Positions 55,041 through 64,000 of a DNA stretch of 64,000 nucleotides are shown in pieces. The stretch spans positions 124,001-188,000 of the forward strand of contig NZ_JALJWF010000001.1 of assembly GCF_024168645.1 (NCBI RefSeq), given 5' to 3'. The notes beneath the pieces are model-generated. The model made no database searches and was not told where the DNA came from. It worked only from the letters and a program-made list of their open reading frames with translations. The translations under genes were made by a program, and so were the position numbers. The stretch comes from Pseudomonas sp. GGS8. GTDB lineage: Bacteria > Pseudomonadota > Gammaproteobacteria > Pseudomonadales > Pseudomonadaceae. Within the stretch, counting starts at the first letter, position 1. Each line of letters begins with the position of its first letter.

Positions 55041-56063
55041 TTAGAAACCACTAGGGGAAATAAAGTCCACGTCGGTTTTCGGTTCGCCACGCATCAACAA
55101 CTCAATCACCTGGTTCAGCGTGCGCCCTTCGAACAGAATCGCATGCAATCCGGCGACCAGCGGCATGTACACGCCCACGTCCGAAGCCTTGGCCTTGAGC
55201 ACCTTGAGGGTGTTCACGCCTTCGGCTACTTCGCCCAGACGCGTCACCGCATCCTCCAGGCTCAAGCCCTGGCCGAGGGCAAACCCGACCTGGTAGTTGC
55301 GGCTTTTCGGTGATGAGCAGGTGACAATCAAATCACCGACGCCCGCCAGCCCCAGAAACGTCATGGGATTGGCCCCCTGACTCACCGCGAAGCGGGTCAT
55401 TTCCGCCAGTGCCCGGGTGATCAGCATGCTCTTGGTGTTTTCACCCATGCCCAACGCCACCGCCATGCCGGCGATGATGGCGTAGACGTTTTTCAGCGCC
55501 CCGCCCAGCTCCACGCCAAAGCGGTCGGCGCTGGCGTACACGCGAAAGGTCCGACCATGCAGCGCGGCCTGGACCTGCTGGCAAAGGTCTTCATCTTCGC
55601 TGGCGACCACCGTGGCGGTCAGCGCATGCTCGGCGACTTCACGGGCCAGGTTCGGCCCGGACAGCACGCCGATGCGCGCTTGTGGGGCGATGTCTTCAAG
55701 AATCTGGCTCATCAGCTTGAACGTATGGGCTTCGATGCCTTTGGTCAGGCTCACCAGCATTTTGCCGCTCAAAAGCTGAGCGTAGGGCGCCAGCACCGAG
55801 CGCAGCGCGCTGGAGGGCAACGCGACGAAGCACAGGTCGCAGGCCTCCAGCGTGGCTTGCAGGTCTGTGACTGCCTCCACCGCCGGAAGAATCTTGATGC
55901 CTTTGAGGTAACGCGGGTTCTCGCGATTGACCCGAATGGCCTCGGCCTGCTCGGGGTCACGCATCCACAGTCGCACCTGATGCCCGTTCTCGGCCAGCAG
56001 ATTAGCCACGGCGGTACCAAAACTTCCGCCTCCCAGGACCGCAATTGGGCGCTGTTCAGTCAT
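55041..56063 (-). CDS. gpsA: Glycerol-3-phosphate dehydrogenase (NAD(P)+)
   Basis: GpsA makes sn-glycerol 3-phosphate from dihydroxyacetone phosphate for phospholipid synthesis. The start at MTEQRPIAV gives 340 residues. The NAD-binding motif [12 protein letters not shown] is at about 10, LPSSALR near 75, and [14 protein letters not shown] near 190 contains the catalytic Lys. A longer in-frame start is unlikely. It is divergent from the TonB-receptor/binding protein/hybrid kinase unit. Confidence 0.97.
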   Translation of the reverse strand: MTEQRPIAVLGGGSFGTAVANLLAENGHQVRLWMRDPEQAEAIRVNRENPRYLKGIKILPAVEAVTDLQATLEACDLCFVALPSSALRSVLAPYAQLLSGKMLVSLTKGIEAHTFKLMSQILEDIAPQARIGVLSGPNLAREVAEHALTATVVASEDEDLCQQVQAALHGRTFRVYASADRFGVELGGALKNVYAIIAGMAVALGMGENTKSMLITRALAEMTRFAVSQGANPMTFLGLAGVGDLIVTCSSPKSRNYQVGFALGQGLSLEDAVTRLGEVAEGVNTLKVLKAKASDVGVYMPLVAGLHAILFEGRTLNQVIELLMRGEPKTDVDFISPSGF

Positions 56064-56259
56064 ATGCAATCCGTTAATCCATACCAGTGGCGATGCCCGC
56101 ATTATACGGAGCGGCCCAGTGGCGGCCAGCCCCGACATCAATTACCGGCACTTGTTGGAAGAAGACCAAGAAAACCGAGGAAAATGCCCACAACGTGACT
56201 GGAAAAGTCATTGCGCTCGGTTAACATGCGCGCCAATTAATCGCTATCAAGGCCGTTCT

Positions 56260-58380
56260 GTGTCTTTTGGCTCTCCCCATCCTCGCTCGCCACTGGTGCT
56301 GGCGCTGATTTTCAGCTCGCCATTGCTGGCCGACGACCTGTTCCTGGACAACGATCCGTTGCCACAAGTGCTTACCGCGACGCGCCTGAAGCAGTCGCCG
56401 GCGGCCGTGCCGGGCAGCATGACGGTGATCGACAGCGAACTGATCAACGCCAGCGGCGCGCGGGACATCAGCGAGTTGCTGCGGCTGGTGCCGGGGATGA
56501 TGGTCGGCAATATCAGCGGCAATCAGGCGGCGGTGAACTACCACGGCACCAACGCCAGCGAAGCGCGGCGCATGCAAGTGCTGATCGACGGCCGCTCGGT
56601 GTACCGCGCGGGCCTGGCCACGGTGGACTGGAGTGATATTCCGGTGGCCATGGAGGACATCGAGCGCATCGAGGTTTTCCGTGGCCCGAACACCGTCAGC
56701 TACGGCGCCAACGCGCTGATGGCGGTGGTCAATATCATCACCCGCAAACCGGCCGACAGCCACGGCACGCGGCTGAAAGTCACCCGAGGCCAACGCGGCA
56801 TCAACGATTTCTATGCCAGCCAGGGCATGGGTTGGGACAGCGGCGACTTGCGCCTGTCGCTGTCCGGCCAACAAGACGATGGCTTCGACTCGGACCGCAC
56901 CGGTGCCGATTACCGCGACGGCCGTCGCTTGAATCGCTTCAGCCTCGCCGTCAGCCAGACGCTCAATGAGAACCAGAGCATCGACTGGCAACTGAACGCC
57001 AAGGACGGGACCAACCAGCGGCCCTACACCTACCGCCCGGTGTTTTCAGGGATTACCGCCGCAGGGAACAATTCCGACGTCATCGCCAAGGACTACGCCA
57101 GCTCGCTACGCTGGAACCTGGACATCAACCCCGATCACAGCCTTTATATTCAAGGCTCGGCGCAACACTGGGATCGTCAGCAGACCTGGCGTGCCTGCGA
57201 TGCCGAGATCTCGTTCAGCCCGGAGCTGACCCAACTCTGGCAGCTCAATCCCAATTACACCGAACGTCTGGCGCGCAACATCGCACGCTTCACGGGCCTC
57301 GCGCCCCCCGGCACGGCAGCGGAACAAAACCTGGCCAATCAGGCCCTGGCGCAATGGCGAAACGGCGCGAACAAAACGCTGTGCGGCGACATCGACCAGA
57401 GCTCCCGGGAATCGCGGTACGATCTCGAACTGCAAGATACCCTCAGCCTGTCCGACACCCTGCGACTGGTCAGCGGCATGAACTATCGTTACGACCGGGC
57501 AGACTCCGAGACCTACTTCAATGGGACGCTCGACGACACCACCTGGCGGGCGTTCGGCCAACTCGAGTGGCGCGCCACCGAGCACTGGTTGCTGCAGGGC
57601 GGGGCAATGTTCGAAGACACGCAATTGACCGGCAGCTCGCTGACCCCGCGGGTGGCGGTCAACTATCTGATCAACCCGCGCCACGGCTTGCGCGCGGTGT
57701 ATTCGGAAGCCGTCCGCTCGCCGGACATGTTCGAGAACAGCGTCAACTGGAGCTACCAGGTGACCAACCTGCATCCCAGTGCCTACGGCCAGACCAGCGC
57801 CCGCTATTTCGTCAGGACCCGTGGCCCGGGTGACCTCGAACAGGAACGCATGCGCTCCCGGGAGTTGGGCTACAACGGCTACTTCACAGAGTGGGGGCTG
57901 GCAGTCGATGTAAAGCTGTTCTACGACGAAATCAACGGCATGATCAGCGAACCGCTGCGCAACAATCAGTACATTGCCAGCAACTCGAACAGTTCGCGCT
58001 TCAGCGGGACTGAAACCCAGCTGGACTGGCGCGTCGGCAGCGCCGACCGTCTGCGCCTGACCTATGCCTACGTCGATGCCGAGGCGAGCAACCCGCTGGA
58101 TGCCCAACAAACGGCGCGCAACAGCGGCTCCGCCGGTTGGCTGCGCAACTGGGGCCAGGGCTGGAACAGCGCGCTCTTTTACTATGGCGCCGACGCCCTC
58201 AACGGTTACCGCTTCGAACGGGTCGACACCCGCATCGCCAAACGCATCGGCCTGGGCAAGGCCAATCTTGAGCTGGCCGGGATCCTCCAGCAACGCCTCG
58301 ACAATCAGCCCACCACTTTCGTCGACAATAACTACGACGAGCGCCGGGTGCTCTACTTCAGCGCAGAGCTGGAGTTTTAA
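56260..58380 (+). CDS. TonB-dependent receptor
   Basis: A GTG start (VSFGSPHPRS) preceded by CAAGG gives 706 residues with a signal peptide ending near SSPLLA (about 25). The plug domain (about 40-150) has VLTATRLKQSP and RIEVFRGPNTVSYGANAL, and the rest forms the 22-strand barrel with a terminal aromatic residue (AELEF) typical of outer-membrane proteins. No iron- or haem-specific motif is clear. It is the first gene of a unit with a periplasmic binding protein and a hybrid kinase, two bases between this stop and the next start. Confidence 0.9.
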   Translation: MSFGSPHPRSPLVLALIFSSPLLADDLFLDNDPLPQVLTATRLKQSPAAVPGSMTVIDSELINASGARDISELLRLVPGMMVGNISGNQAAVNYHGTNASEARRMQVLIDGRSVYRAGLATVDWSDIPVAMEDIERIEVFRGPNTVSYGANALMAVVNIITRKPADSHGTRLKVTRGQRGINDFYASQGMGWDSGDLRLSLSGQQDDGFDSDRTGADYRDGRRLNRFSLAVSQTLNENQSIDWQLNAKDGTNQRPYTYRPVFSGITAAGNNSDVIAKDYASSLRWNLDINPDHSLYIQGSAQHWDRQQTWRACDAEISFSPELTQLWQLNPNYTERLARNIARFTGLAPPGTAAEQNLANQALAQWRNGANKTLCGDIDQSSRESRYDLELQDTLSLSDTLRLVSGMNYRYDRADSETYFNGTLDDTTWRAFGQLEWRATEHWLLQGGAMFEDTQLTGSSLTPRVAVNYLINPRHGLRAVYSEAVRSPDMFENSVNWSYQVTNLHPSAYGQTSARYFVRTRGPGDLEQERMRSRELGYNGYFTEWGLAVDVKLFYDEINGMISEPLRNNQYIASNSNSSRFSGTETQLDWRVGSADRLRLTYAYVDAEASNPLDAQQTARNSGSAGWLRNWGQGWNSALFYYGADALNGYRFERVDTRIAKRIGLGKANLELAGILQQRLDNQPTTFVDNNYDERRVLYFSAELEF

Positions 58381-58381
58381 G

Positions 58382-59314
58382 ATGCAGTATTGCCCGTCAC
58401 GAAAGACACCAACCCTTGGCCGCCTGCTGGCTGGGTTGTGCCTGGTGTTTGTCGGGCTGCTGTGCAATCTGCCGGCACGGGCCGCCGACATCCTGCTGAC
58501 CGGCGCCGAAGACGGCCCGGGCGTGCAGTCTTTTGTCCAGGCCCTGAGCGAGTTGCGCCCCACCGACAGCGTGCGTTTCCAGCCGGTCGCCAGCTTGCCA
58601 GCGCCCAGCCAACTGCCCGCGGGCACCCGCCTGATTCTGCTCGACTTGCAAAGCCTCGACTGGCGCCTGCAAGACGCCCAAGGCCCGGCAACGCTGGTGC
58701 TGCGTATCAGCCGCCTGCAAGCCCACCAACGCTTTGGCGATGTTTCGCCGCCGCACCTGAGCCTGCTCTGGAGCGATCCGCCGCTGGATCGACAATTGCG
58801 CCTGACCCGACTCGTCCTGCCCGAGGCTCGACGGGTCGGCGTGCTTTTCGACAGCCACAGCGAATTTCTGCTGAAAGAACTGCATCAAGCTGCCCTGCAT
58901 CTGGGCCTTGATGTGGTCACCGAGCGTTGGGACAACACCAATGACAGCCGCCCGTTGCAAGCCCTGCTGAAAAACAGCGACGTGCTGGTGGGCCTGGATG
59001 ATCCTGATTTGTACAACCCGAAAACCGTGAAAAACCTGCTGCTCAGTAGCTACGCACGGCAGCTGCCACTGATCGGTCCCAACGCCGCCTTCGTCAGAGC
59101 AGGCAGCCTCGCCAGCACCTACAGCGACCAGAGCGATTGGCTGAAGATTCTCGACGAACTGCTCGACCGCCCCTCCAGCACCTGGCCGCACACCCTTTAT
59201 CCGCAGCACTTCAAGGTCTTGAGCAACCCGCAAGTGGCTCGTTCATTAAGCATTGAACCGATGAATGAAGCCTCTGTTGCAACACGGCTGGCCGAAGGAG
59301 AACACCGCCCATGA
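58382..59314 (+). CDS. Periplasmic ABC-type substrate-binding protein
   Basis: The 310-residue protein has a signal peptide (LLAGLCLVFVGLL ... ARA, cleavage near 35) and the fold of ABC substrate-binding proteins of the TrpX/YtrF-like kind (RRVGVLFDSHSEFLLKEL near 150, DVLVGLDDPDLYNPKTV near 215, and a conserved LPLIGPNAAFVRAG near 245). No permease or ATPase gene accompanies it; instead the next gene encodes a sensor kinase whose start overlaps the stop (ATGA). This suggests it works as a periplasmic ligand sensor for the kinase rather than as a transporter part. Confidence 0.88.
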   Translation: MQYCPSRKTPTLGRLLAGLCLVFVGLLCNLPARAADILLTGAEDGPGVQSFVQALSELRPTDSVRFQPVASLPAPSQLPAGTRLILLDLQSLDWRLQDAQGPATLVLRISRLQAHQRFGDVSPPHLSLLWSDPPLDRQLRLTRLVLPEARRVGVLFDSHSEFLLKELHQAALHLGLDVVTERWDNTNDSRPLQALLKNSDVLVGLDDPDLYNPKTVKNLLLSSYARQLPLIGPNAAFVRAGSLASTYSDQSDWLKILDELLDRPSSTWPHTLYPQHFKVLSNPQVARSLSIEPMNEASVATRLAEGEHRP

Positions 59315-61212
59315 CCTCCTGTCGCGGTTGGGACATCAATACCCGTACCCAGATCATCAGCCTCGGCCCGGCGCTGCTGTTGACGTTGCTGCTGATCAGC
59401 TTCTTCACCTTCGTGCGAATCCAGGACCTGCGCCAGGAACTCAACCACACCGGTCAGTTGATCGCCAACCAACTGGCGCCGGCCACCGAATACGGGGTGA
59501 TCTCGGGCAATAACGACGTGCTCGAAAGTTTACTCAAAGCCACCCTGGCCACGCCCAATGTGCGTTTTCTGGAGGTTCAGGACAACACCAACCGGATTCT
59601 GGTGTACGTCGAACAACCGTCGGAAACCCATCACCACTCGCACCAGGTCGAAGTGTTCCAGGCACCGGTGCGGCTGCAACGTATCGCGCTCAACAATGAC
59701 TTCTTCCAGAACAGCCGCACCGCCCCCACGAAGCCGGGCGAGGATTACCTGGGCCGGGTGATTGTCGGGCTGTCCAATGACGCCTTCAACCACCGCCAGC
59801 AGGAAATCCTGTTCAAGGCCGCGATCCTGGCCCTGTTCGCCCTGTTGTTTACCTTTCTGCTGGCTCGGCGCCTGGCCGGCAGCCTGTCGCGACCGATCCA
59901 TGACATCGGCAATGCGGTCAAGGCGATCCAGAAAGGCGATTACAAAACGCCCCTGCCGATTGTCGATGACACCGAACTGGGTGCCCTGTCGCAACACATT
60001 AACAACCTTGCCCAGGGCCTTGAACAAGCCAGCCGCGAACAGCATCAGGCCATGGCGCAATTGATTCAGACCCGTGAGGAAGCGGAAAAGGCCAACAACG
60101 CCAAATCCGATTTCCTGGCGATGATGAGCCATGAGCTGCGCACGCCGATGAATGGCGTGCTGGGTATGTTGCAACTGCTGGAAACCACCGCGATGACCGA
60201 GGAACAGATCGAGTACGCCGCGCTGGCTTCGGAATCGACTGAACACCTGCTCAAAGTGATCAACGACATTCTCGACTTCTCGCGCATCGAACGTTCGGAA
60301 CTGGAGCTGGAGCACATTGCGTTCAATCTTGCGGACTTGATCAGCAGCTGCGCCCAATCGTTCCAGCACAGCGCAGTGCAGCGCGGGCTTGAGCTGCAAC
60401 TGCAGATGCCCGAGAACATGCGCGCCCTGCAGGTTCAGGGCGACCCAACGCGGATCCGGCAGATACTGGTCAATCTGGTCGGCAATGCGCTGAAATTTAC
60501 CGAACGGGGCCGTATCACGATCGAACCGCAATGGCAGTCGCTGGATCACGAATTACTGTGGTTCACCTGCACCGTGCGCGACAGCGGGATCGGCATCCCG
60601 GCCGAAAGCCTGGAATTAATGTTCAACGCGTTCCAACAGGCCGACAGTTCCATTTCAAGACGTTACGGTGGCACCGGGCTGGGGCTGCCGATTGCCCGCA
60701 CTCTGGCCGAACGAATGGGCGGCACCTTGCGTGCTCAGAGCGAAGAAGGCGTCGGTTCGGTGTTCACCCTGGAAATACCTCTGGCGCTGTATAAGCAGTC
60801 GTTGCCGGTGCTGATGCCGCGAGTACATACCGGCAACGACCACGGCGAAGGTCGCAATGTGCTGCTGGTGGAGGACAATCCAGTCAACCGCACTGTCGTC
60901 GAAGCAATGTTGCGCAGTCTGGGCTTTACTGTCAGCGTCGTGACAGATGGTGCACAAGCGGTGCGCAGTGCCGAGAGCCTGATTTTCGAAGTGATTCTGA
61001 TGGACTGCCGACTGCCGGTCATTGACGGCTACGAGGCCACCCGACAGATTCGCCAACTGCCCGGCTGCGCTGACGTGCCGATCATTGCCCTGACGGCCAA
61101 CGCCTTGCAGGGCGACCGTGAAGCCTGTTTGTCCGCAGGGATGAACGATTACCTGGCCAAGCCCTTCAAACGCACTGATCTGCAGCAAATTCTGCAGCGA
61201 TGGGTGCAGTAG
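59311..61212 (+). CDS. Hybrid sensor kinase, PA1611-like
   Basis: The 633-residue kinase has membrane helices at about 15-35 and 168-185 with a 130-residue periplasmic sensor domain. A HAMP domain, HisKA (H274 in MMSHELRTPM), HATPase (GGTGLGLPIA near 450) and a C-terminal receiver with D565 (VILMDCRLP) follow. No HPt or DNA-binding output is present. The position before fabA matches what I recall for P. aeruginosa PA1611, a hybrid kinase reported to interact with RetS and to feed phosphate to HptB, affecting the Gac/Rsm biofilm switch. The link to the TonB receptor and binding protein is inferred from the tight operon. Confidence 0.9.
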   Translation: MTSCRGWDINTRTQIISLGPALLLTLLLISFFTFVRIQDLRQELNHTGQLIANQLAPATEYGVISGNNDVLESLLKATLATPNVRFLEVQDNTNRILVYVEQPSETHHHSHQVEVFQAPVRLQRIALNNDFFQNSRTAPTKPGEDYLGRVIVGLSNDAFNHRQQEILFKAAILALFALLFTFLLARRLAGSLSRPIHDIGNAVKAIQKGDYKTPLPIVDDTELGALSQHINNLAQGLEQASREQHQAMAQLIQTREEAEKANNAKSDFLAMMSHELRTPMNGVLGMLQLLETTAMTEEQIEYAALASESTEHLLKVINDILDFSRIERSELELEHIAFNLADLISSCAQSFQHSAVQRGLELQLQMPENMRALQVQGDPTRIRQILVNLVGNALKFTERGRITIEPQWQSLDHELLWFTCTVRDSGIGIPAESLELMFNAFQQADSSISRRYGGTGLGLPIARTLAERMGGTLRAQSEEGVGSVFTLEIPLALYKQSLPVLMPRVHTGNDHGEGRNVLLVEDNPVNRTVVEAMLRSLGFTVSVVTDGAQAVRSAESLIFEVILMDCRLPVIDGYEATRQIRQLPGCADVPIIALTANALQGDREACLSAGMNDYLAKPFKRTDLQQILQRWVQ

Positions 61213-61310
61213 TGCAGGCCTTTCGGCTATCTGCGACTGGCGTGAAAGACGAAAGTGCGGCAGTCTTAGTCACCCGAACAGGCCCTAAAAGGGGCTTGAA
61301 TAATAATTTC

Positions 61311-61328
61311 AGTGCACAAGTGTACATT
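61311..61328. promoter_or_regulatory. FabR/DesT-like operator before fabA
   Basis: AGTGCACA and TGTACATT, separated by AG, form an imperfect palindrome (6 of 8 positions match between half-sites). It resembles FabR and DesT sites that sense unsaturated versus saturated acyl groups and control fabAB. A TTGAAT box lies just upstream at 61296-61301. Confidence 0.6.
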
Positions 61329-61459
61329 CATGTCCTTGGTGCTGTGACTTTCACTACAACGCAATAGTCTATGAGTAGGCTGCTGACTCGAGGCATGAAC
61401 GCTTCGATCGGCCGGGAGATTCGCCCCCACCCTGCCGCATGGACTATTGAGGAGCTCGC

Positions 61460-61975
61460 ATGACCAAACAAAACGCCTTTACCCGGGAAGACCTGCTGCG
61501 CTGCAGTCGTGGTGAGCTGTTCGGCCCAGGTAACGCGCAACTGCCCGCCCCGAACATGCTGATGGTCGATCGCATCACCCTGATCTCCGAAGAGGGTGGC
61601 AAGTACGGCAAAGGTGAATTGGTCGCCGAGCTGGATATCACTCCAGACCTGTGGTTCTTCGCCTGCCACTTCGAAGGTGATCCAGTGATGCCGGGCTGCC
61701 TGGGTCTCGATGCCATGTGGCAACTGGTCGGCTTCTTCCTCGGCTGGCAAGGTCTGCCGGGCCGTGGTCGTGCCTTGGGTTCGGGCGAAGTGAAATTTTT
61801 TGGCCAGGTACTGCCGACCGCCAAGAAAGTCACCTATAACATCCATATCAAACGCGTCCTCAAAGGCAAACTGAACATGGCCATCGCCGATGGTTCCGTG
61901 ACTGTCGACGGCCGCGAAATCTATACCGCCGAAGGCCTTCGGGTCGGCGTTTTCACCTCCACTGACAACTTCTAA
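61460..61975 (+). CDS. fabA: 3-hydroxydecanoyl-ACP dehydratase/isomerase
   Basis: FabA introduces the double bond for unsaturated fatty acid synthesis at the 10-carbon stage. The 171-residue length matches E. coli FabA, with the active-site histidine in [12 protein letters not shown] and aspartate in [14 protein letters not shown] ribosome-binding site lies before the ATG. It is followed after 11 bases by fabB and preceded by an operator-like palindrome. Confidence 0.98.
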   Translation: MTKQNAFTREDLLRCSRGELFGPGNAQLPAPNMLMVDRITLISEEGGKYGKGELVAELDITPDLWFFACHFEGDPVMPGCLGLDAMWQLVGFFLGWQGLPGRGRALGSGEVKFFGQVLPTAKKVTYNIHIKRVLKGKLNMAIADGSVTVDGREIYTAEGLRVGVFTSTDNF

Positions 61976-61986
61976 GGGTTATCCGC

Positions 61987-63207
61987 ATGCGCCGCGTCGT
62001 TATCACTGGTCTGGGCATCGTTTCGTGCCTGGGCAATGACAAAGAGACCGTCTCCGCTAACCTGCGTGCAAGCCGCCCTGGCATCCGGTTCAACCCGGAA
62101 TATGCTGAAATGGGTCTGCGTAGCCAGGTTTCCGGCTCCATTGACCTTCCCCTCGAAGAGCTGATCGATCGCAAGATCTATCGCTTCGTCGGCCACGCGG
62201 CGGCTTACGCCTACCTGGCCATGAAAGATGCCATCGCAGACTCCGGTCTGACCGAAGAACAGGTTTCCAACGTGCGTACCGGCCTGATCGCCGGTTCCGG
62301 TGGCGCGTCGACCTTGAACCAGATGGAAGCGCTGGACATCCTGCGCGAGAAAGGCGTCAAACGCGTGGGCCCGTACCGCGTCACGCGGACCATGGGCAGC
62401 ACCGTTTCGGCTTGCCTGGCCACCCCGTTCAAGATCAAGGGTGTGAATTACTCGATCTCCTCCGCGTGCGCCACCAGTGCTCACTGCATCGGTAACGCTG
62501 TGGAGCAGATCCAGTTGGGCAAACAGGACATCGTTTTCGCCGGTGGCGGTGAAGAAGAACACTGGAGCCAATCGTTCCTGTTCGACGCCATGGGCGCCCT
62601 GTCCAGCCAGTACAACGAAACCCCGGAAAAGGCTTCCCGTGCCTACGACGCCAAGCGTGACGGTTTCGTCATCGCCGGCGGTGGCGGCATGGTCGTGGTC
62701 GAAGAGCTGGAACACGCTCTGGCCCGCGGCGCGAAGATCTACGCGGAAATCGTTGGCTACGGCGCGACCTCCGACGGCTACGACATGGTCGCCCCAAGCG
62801 GCGAAGGCGCCATCCGCTGCATGCAGATGGCCATGGCCACCGTCGACGCACCGATCGACTACCTGAACACTCACGGCACCTCGACTCCGGTCGGCGACGT
62901 GATGGAAATGAAAGGTGTGCGTGAAGTGTTCGGCGACAAGGCCCCGGCCATCAGCTCCACCAAGAGCCTGTCGGGTCACTCCCTGGGCGCCGCCGGCGTT
63001 CACGAAGCGATCTACTGCCTGCTGATGATGGAAGGCAACTTCATGGCGGGTTCGGCCAACATCGACGAACTGGACCCGGAAGTGGCAGACATGCCAATCC
63101 TGACCAAGACTCGCGAAGACGCCACCATCAACACCGTGATGAGCAACAGCTTCGGCTTCGGTGGCACCAACGCCACGCTGGTACTGAAGCGCTGGCAGGG
63201 TAAGTAA
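61987..63207 (+). CDS. fabB: 3-oxoacyl-ACP synthase I
   Basis: FabB is the condensing enzyme needed to extend cis-3-decenoyl-ACP, so with FabA it sets the unsaturated fatty acid content of the membrane. The 406-residue length equals E. coli FabB. The catalytic Cys is in [10 protein letters not shown] (near 163), the His residues are in [11 protein letters not shown] (near 298) and GHSLGAAG (near 333), and GFGGTNATL near the C-terminus is conserved. It is cotranscribed with fabA and ends in a strong terminator. Confidence 0.98.
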   Translation: MRRVVITGLGIVSCLGNDKETVSANLRASRPGIRFNPEYAEMGLRSQVSGSIDLPLEELIDRKIYRFVGHAAAYAYLAMKDAIADSGLTEEQVSNVRTGLIAGSGGASTLNQMEALDILREKGVKRVGPYRVTRTMGSTVSACLATPFKIKGVNYSISSACATSAHCIGNAVEQIQLGKQDIVFAGGGEEEHWSQSFLFDAMGALSSQYNETPEKASRAYDAKRDGFVIAGGGGMVVVEELEHALARGAKIYAEIVGYGATSDGYDMVAPSGEGAIRCMQMAMATVDAPIDYLNTHGTSTPVGDVMEMKGVREVFGDKAPAISSTKSLSGHSLGAAGVHEAIYCLLMMEGNFMAGSANIDELDPEVADMPILTKTREDATINTVMSNSFGFGGTNATLVLKRWQGK

Positions 63208-63228
63208 TCCCCCGCCTACGCCACACAT

Positions 63229-63264
63229 AAAAACGCCCCGACTGGTTCGGGGCGTTTTTTTTTT
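63229..63264 (+). terminator. Intrinsic terminator of fabAB
   Basis: CGCCCCG (63234-63240) and CGGGGCG (63248-63254), extended by A/T pairs, with a seven-base loop and a run of ten T. Confidence 0.94.
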
Positions 63265-63299
63265 GCGTCTGAAATAATTACTCGGGCATGGCAGAAAAA

Positions 63300-63393
63300 C
63301 CTGTGGGAGCTGGCTTGCCTGCGATGGCGGAGTGTCAGGCAACACCCATGGTTGCTGTGCCGACGTCATCGCAGGCAAGCCAGCTCCCACAGG
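63300..63393. repeat. REP doublet (REPIN-like)
   Basis: Inverted units at 63300-63327 and 63367-63393 share the variant core gagctggcttgcctgcgat. It fills most of the gap after the fabB terminator. Confidence 0.88.
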
Positions 63394-63632
63394 TTTTGCG
63401 CTGCTCAATCCATCAGGCTCGAACCATGACTTCGTGGCTCACGAACATGAAACATTCGTCATGAAACTCAACGACCTGCGACCGAATGTCGCGCGTTACA
63501 CGGGCTGCAGCGCTTTTGCAGAATTCGCAAAAGTCCATTACCGAATTCAGTCGTTTACTTAGCCAGCTAACCAAACTTATAACAAAGGCCTGCACACGCC
63601 TTGCTGCAGATAACAGAGATTGGAGCTAGTAG
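63394..63632. other. Leader region of the 62-residue gene
   Basis: About 240 bases after the repeat doublet and before the small gene. It contains a perfect inverted repeat CTTTTGC/GCAAAAG at 63513-63533 and a promoter-like TTATAAC near 63577; no gene is apparent. Confidence 0.45.
63513..63533. promoter_or_regulatory. Perfect inverted repeat, possible operator
   Basis: CTTTTGC and GCAAAAG flank AGAATTC, 100 bases upstream of the 62-residue gene. The symmetry and AT-rich centre suggest a protein-binding site. Confidence 0.45.
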
Positions 63633-63821
63633 ATGACTGTAAAAGTAACTGAACGCGACGATTCACATATGTCCCATGAAGGCATCGCCGCCGGTATCCG
63701 CATCTGGGATGTACATCAACAAAACCTGCTGGTCGGGATGTTCCACTCCGAGACCGAAGCCCACCAATACAAGGCCGAACTGGAAACATTGGAGCAGCAA
63801 CGCGAAGCGCGTTCTGCATAA
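63633..63821 (+). CDS. Small protein of unknown function (62 residues)
   Basis: The ATG follows GGAGC by about eight bases. The product (MTVKVTERDDSHMSHEGIAA...) is acidic, has no signal or membrane segment, and ends in a helical, Glu/Gln-rich tail (YKAELETLEQQREARSA). I do not recognise a domain. A strong bidirectional terminator follows directly and a clean ribosome-binding site precedes it, so it is very probably a real, monocistronic gene. Confidence 0.75.
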   Translation: MTVKVTERDDSHMSHEGIAAGIRIWDVHQQNLLVGMFHSETEAHQYKAELETLEQQREARSA

Positions 63822-63834
63822 CCACCACATTGAA

Positions 63835-63869
63835 AACGACAAACCCCGCCATGAGCGGGGTTTGTCGTT
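63835..63869. terminator. Bidirectional terminator
   Basis: A perfect 15-bp stem (63835-63849 with 63855-63869) with loop catga, between the plus-strand small gene and the converging DUF2058 gene. Confidence 0.93.
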
Positions 63870-63887
63870 GTTGCAGCCGCTAACGGC

Positions 63888-64000
63888 TTACCACATCAGA
63901 TCGTCAGGAATCTGATAGGCCGCGTACGGATCGTCTTCGGTGCTGACTTCTTCTGTCTTCACATTCAGCTGCACGATGCGCTGTGGATCGCGCTCCTGAA
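63888..64000 (-). CDS. DUF2058 (YaiL-like) protein, 3' end only
   Basis: Only the last 37 codons are in the window. They read ...EDDPYAAYQIPDDLMW and a TAA stop, which closely matches the C-terminus of E. coli YaiL (DUF2058, nucleic-acid-associated). The gene enters from the right edge on the minus strand and converges with the 62-residue gene. Confidence 0.85.
   Translation of the reverse strand, partial: QERDPQRIVQLNVKTEEVSTEDDPYAAYQIPDDLMW

Noticed and set aside
57106..58626. A 506-codon minus-strand frame opposite the TonB receptor
   Set aside because: Shadow of a strongly coding plus-strand gene; no family signature.
61972..63408. A 478-codon minus-strand frame opposite fabB
   Set aside because: fabB is unmistakable; the antisense frame has mirrored codon periodicity only.

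Overview
The window looks like chromosome of a fluorescent Pseudomonas (P. fluorescens group). The evidence is the coding style, the many GTGGGAGC-type REP repeats, and gene runs that I recall as syntenic with P. aeruginosa: murB-ptp-kdsB-Trm112-lpxK-exbD-exbB-comEC, yadHG-GST-fadE-PA2817-like, and gpsA...hybrid kinase-fabA-fabB. Nearly all of it is ordinary housekeeping and accessory chromosome. I see no prophage, intact insertion sequence, CRISPR array or rRNA operon.

Layout. 0.1-4.5 kb: a molybdenum hydroxylase operon (2Fe-2S subunit, Mo subunit, XdhC chaperone, MocA-type cytidylyltransferase). 4.7-11.6 kb: a cell-envelope block (murB, phosphatase, kdsB, Trm112, lpxK, exbD/exbB, comEC). 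11.7-18.8 kb: DUF2062, a YadGH-like ABC exporter, a GST, a transglutaminase, fadE and a PA2817-like gene. 18.9-22.2 kb: a LysR regulator divergent from a compact cassette of AlaX-type tRNA editing protein, 2OG-Fe(II) oxygenase and LysE exporter. 22.7-37.1 kb: a complete tad/Flp pilus locus split into two convergent arms (rcpA-tadD-DUF3613 against flp2-flp1-tadV-AAA-rcpC-tadG-tadE-tadF-tadZ-tadA-tadB-tadC), next to an AraC regulator with a degenerate receiver domain. 37.2-37.6 kb: a duplicated tRNA-Gly/tRNA-Glu pair with a strong promoter. 38-45.4 kb: a membrane-anchored protein of unknown function, a chemoreceptor, a MocR regulator, an SDR, an MDR and pyrF. 45.6-48.6 kb: a two-component system and a six-EF-hand protein. 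48.7-55 kb: an AI-2E family permease, DUF4892, a GST, two hydrolases, a YdiI-like thioesterase, a decayed AMP-binding ligase pseudogene, sixA and DUF4389. 55-63.2 kb: gpsA, then a three-gene unit (TonB-dependent receptor, periplasmic binding protein, hybrid sensor kinase) running into fabA-fabB. The window ends with a small conserved-looking gene and the 3' end of a DUF2058 gene.

The best candidates for undescribed biology are (1) the AlaX/2OG-oxygenase/LysE cassette, which reads like make, protect and export for a modified amino acid; (2) the outer-membrane receptor, periplasmic binder and hybrid kinase cascade beside fabA, which may feed the Gac/Rsm network; and (3) the AAA+ ATPase and the pseudo-receiver AraC regulator attached to the tad locus. 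All functional assignments come from reading motifs by eye; no database search was run.
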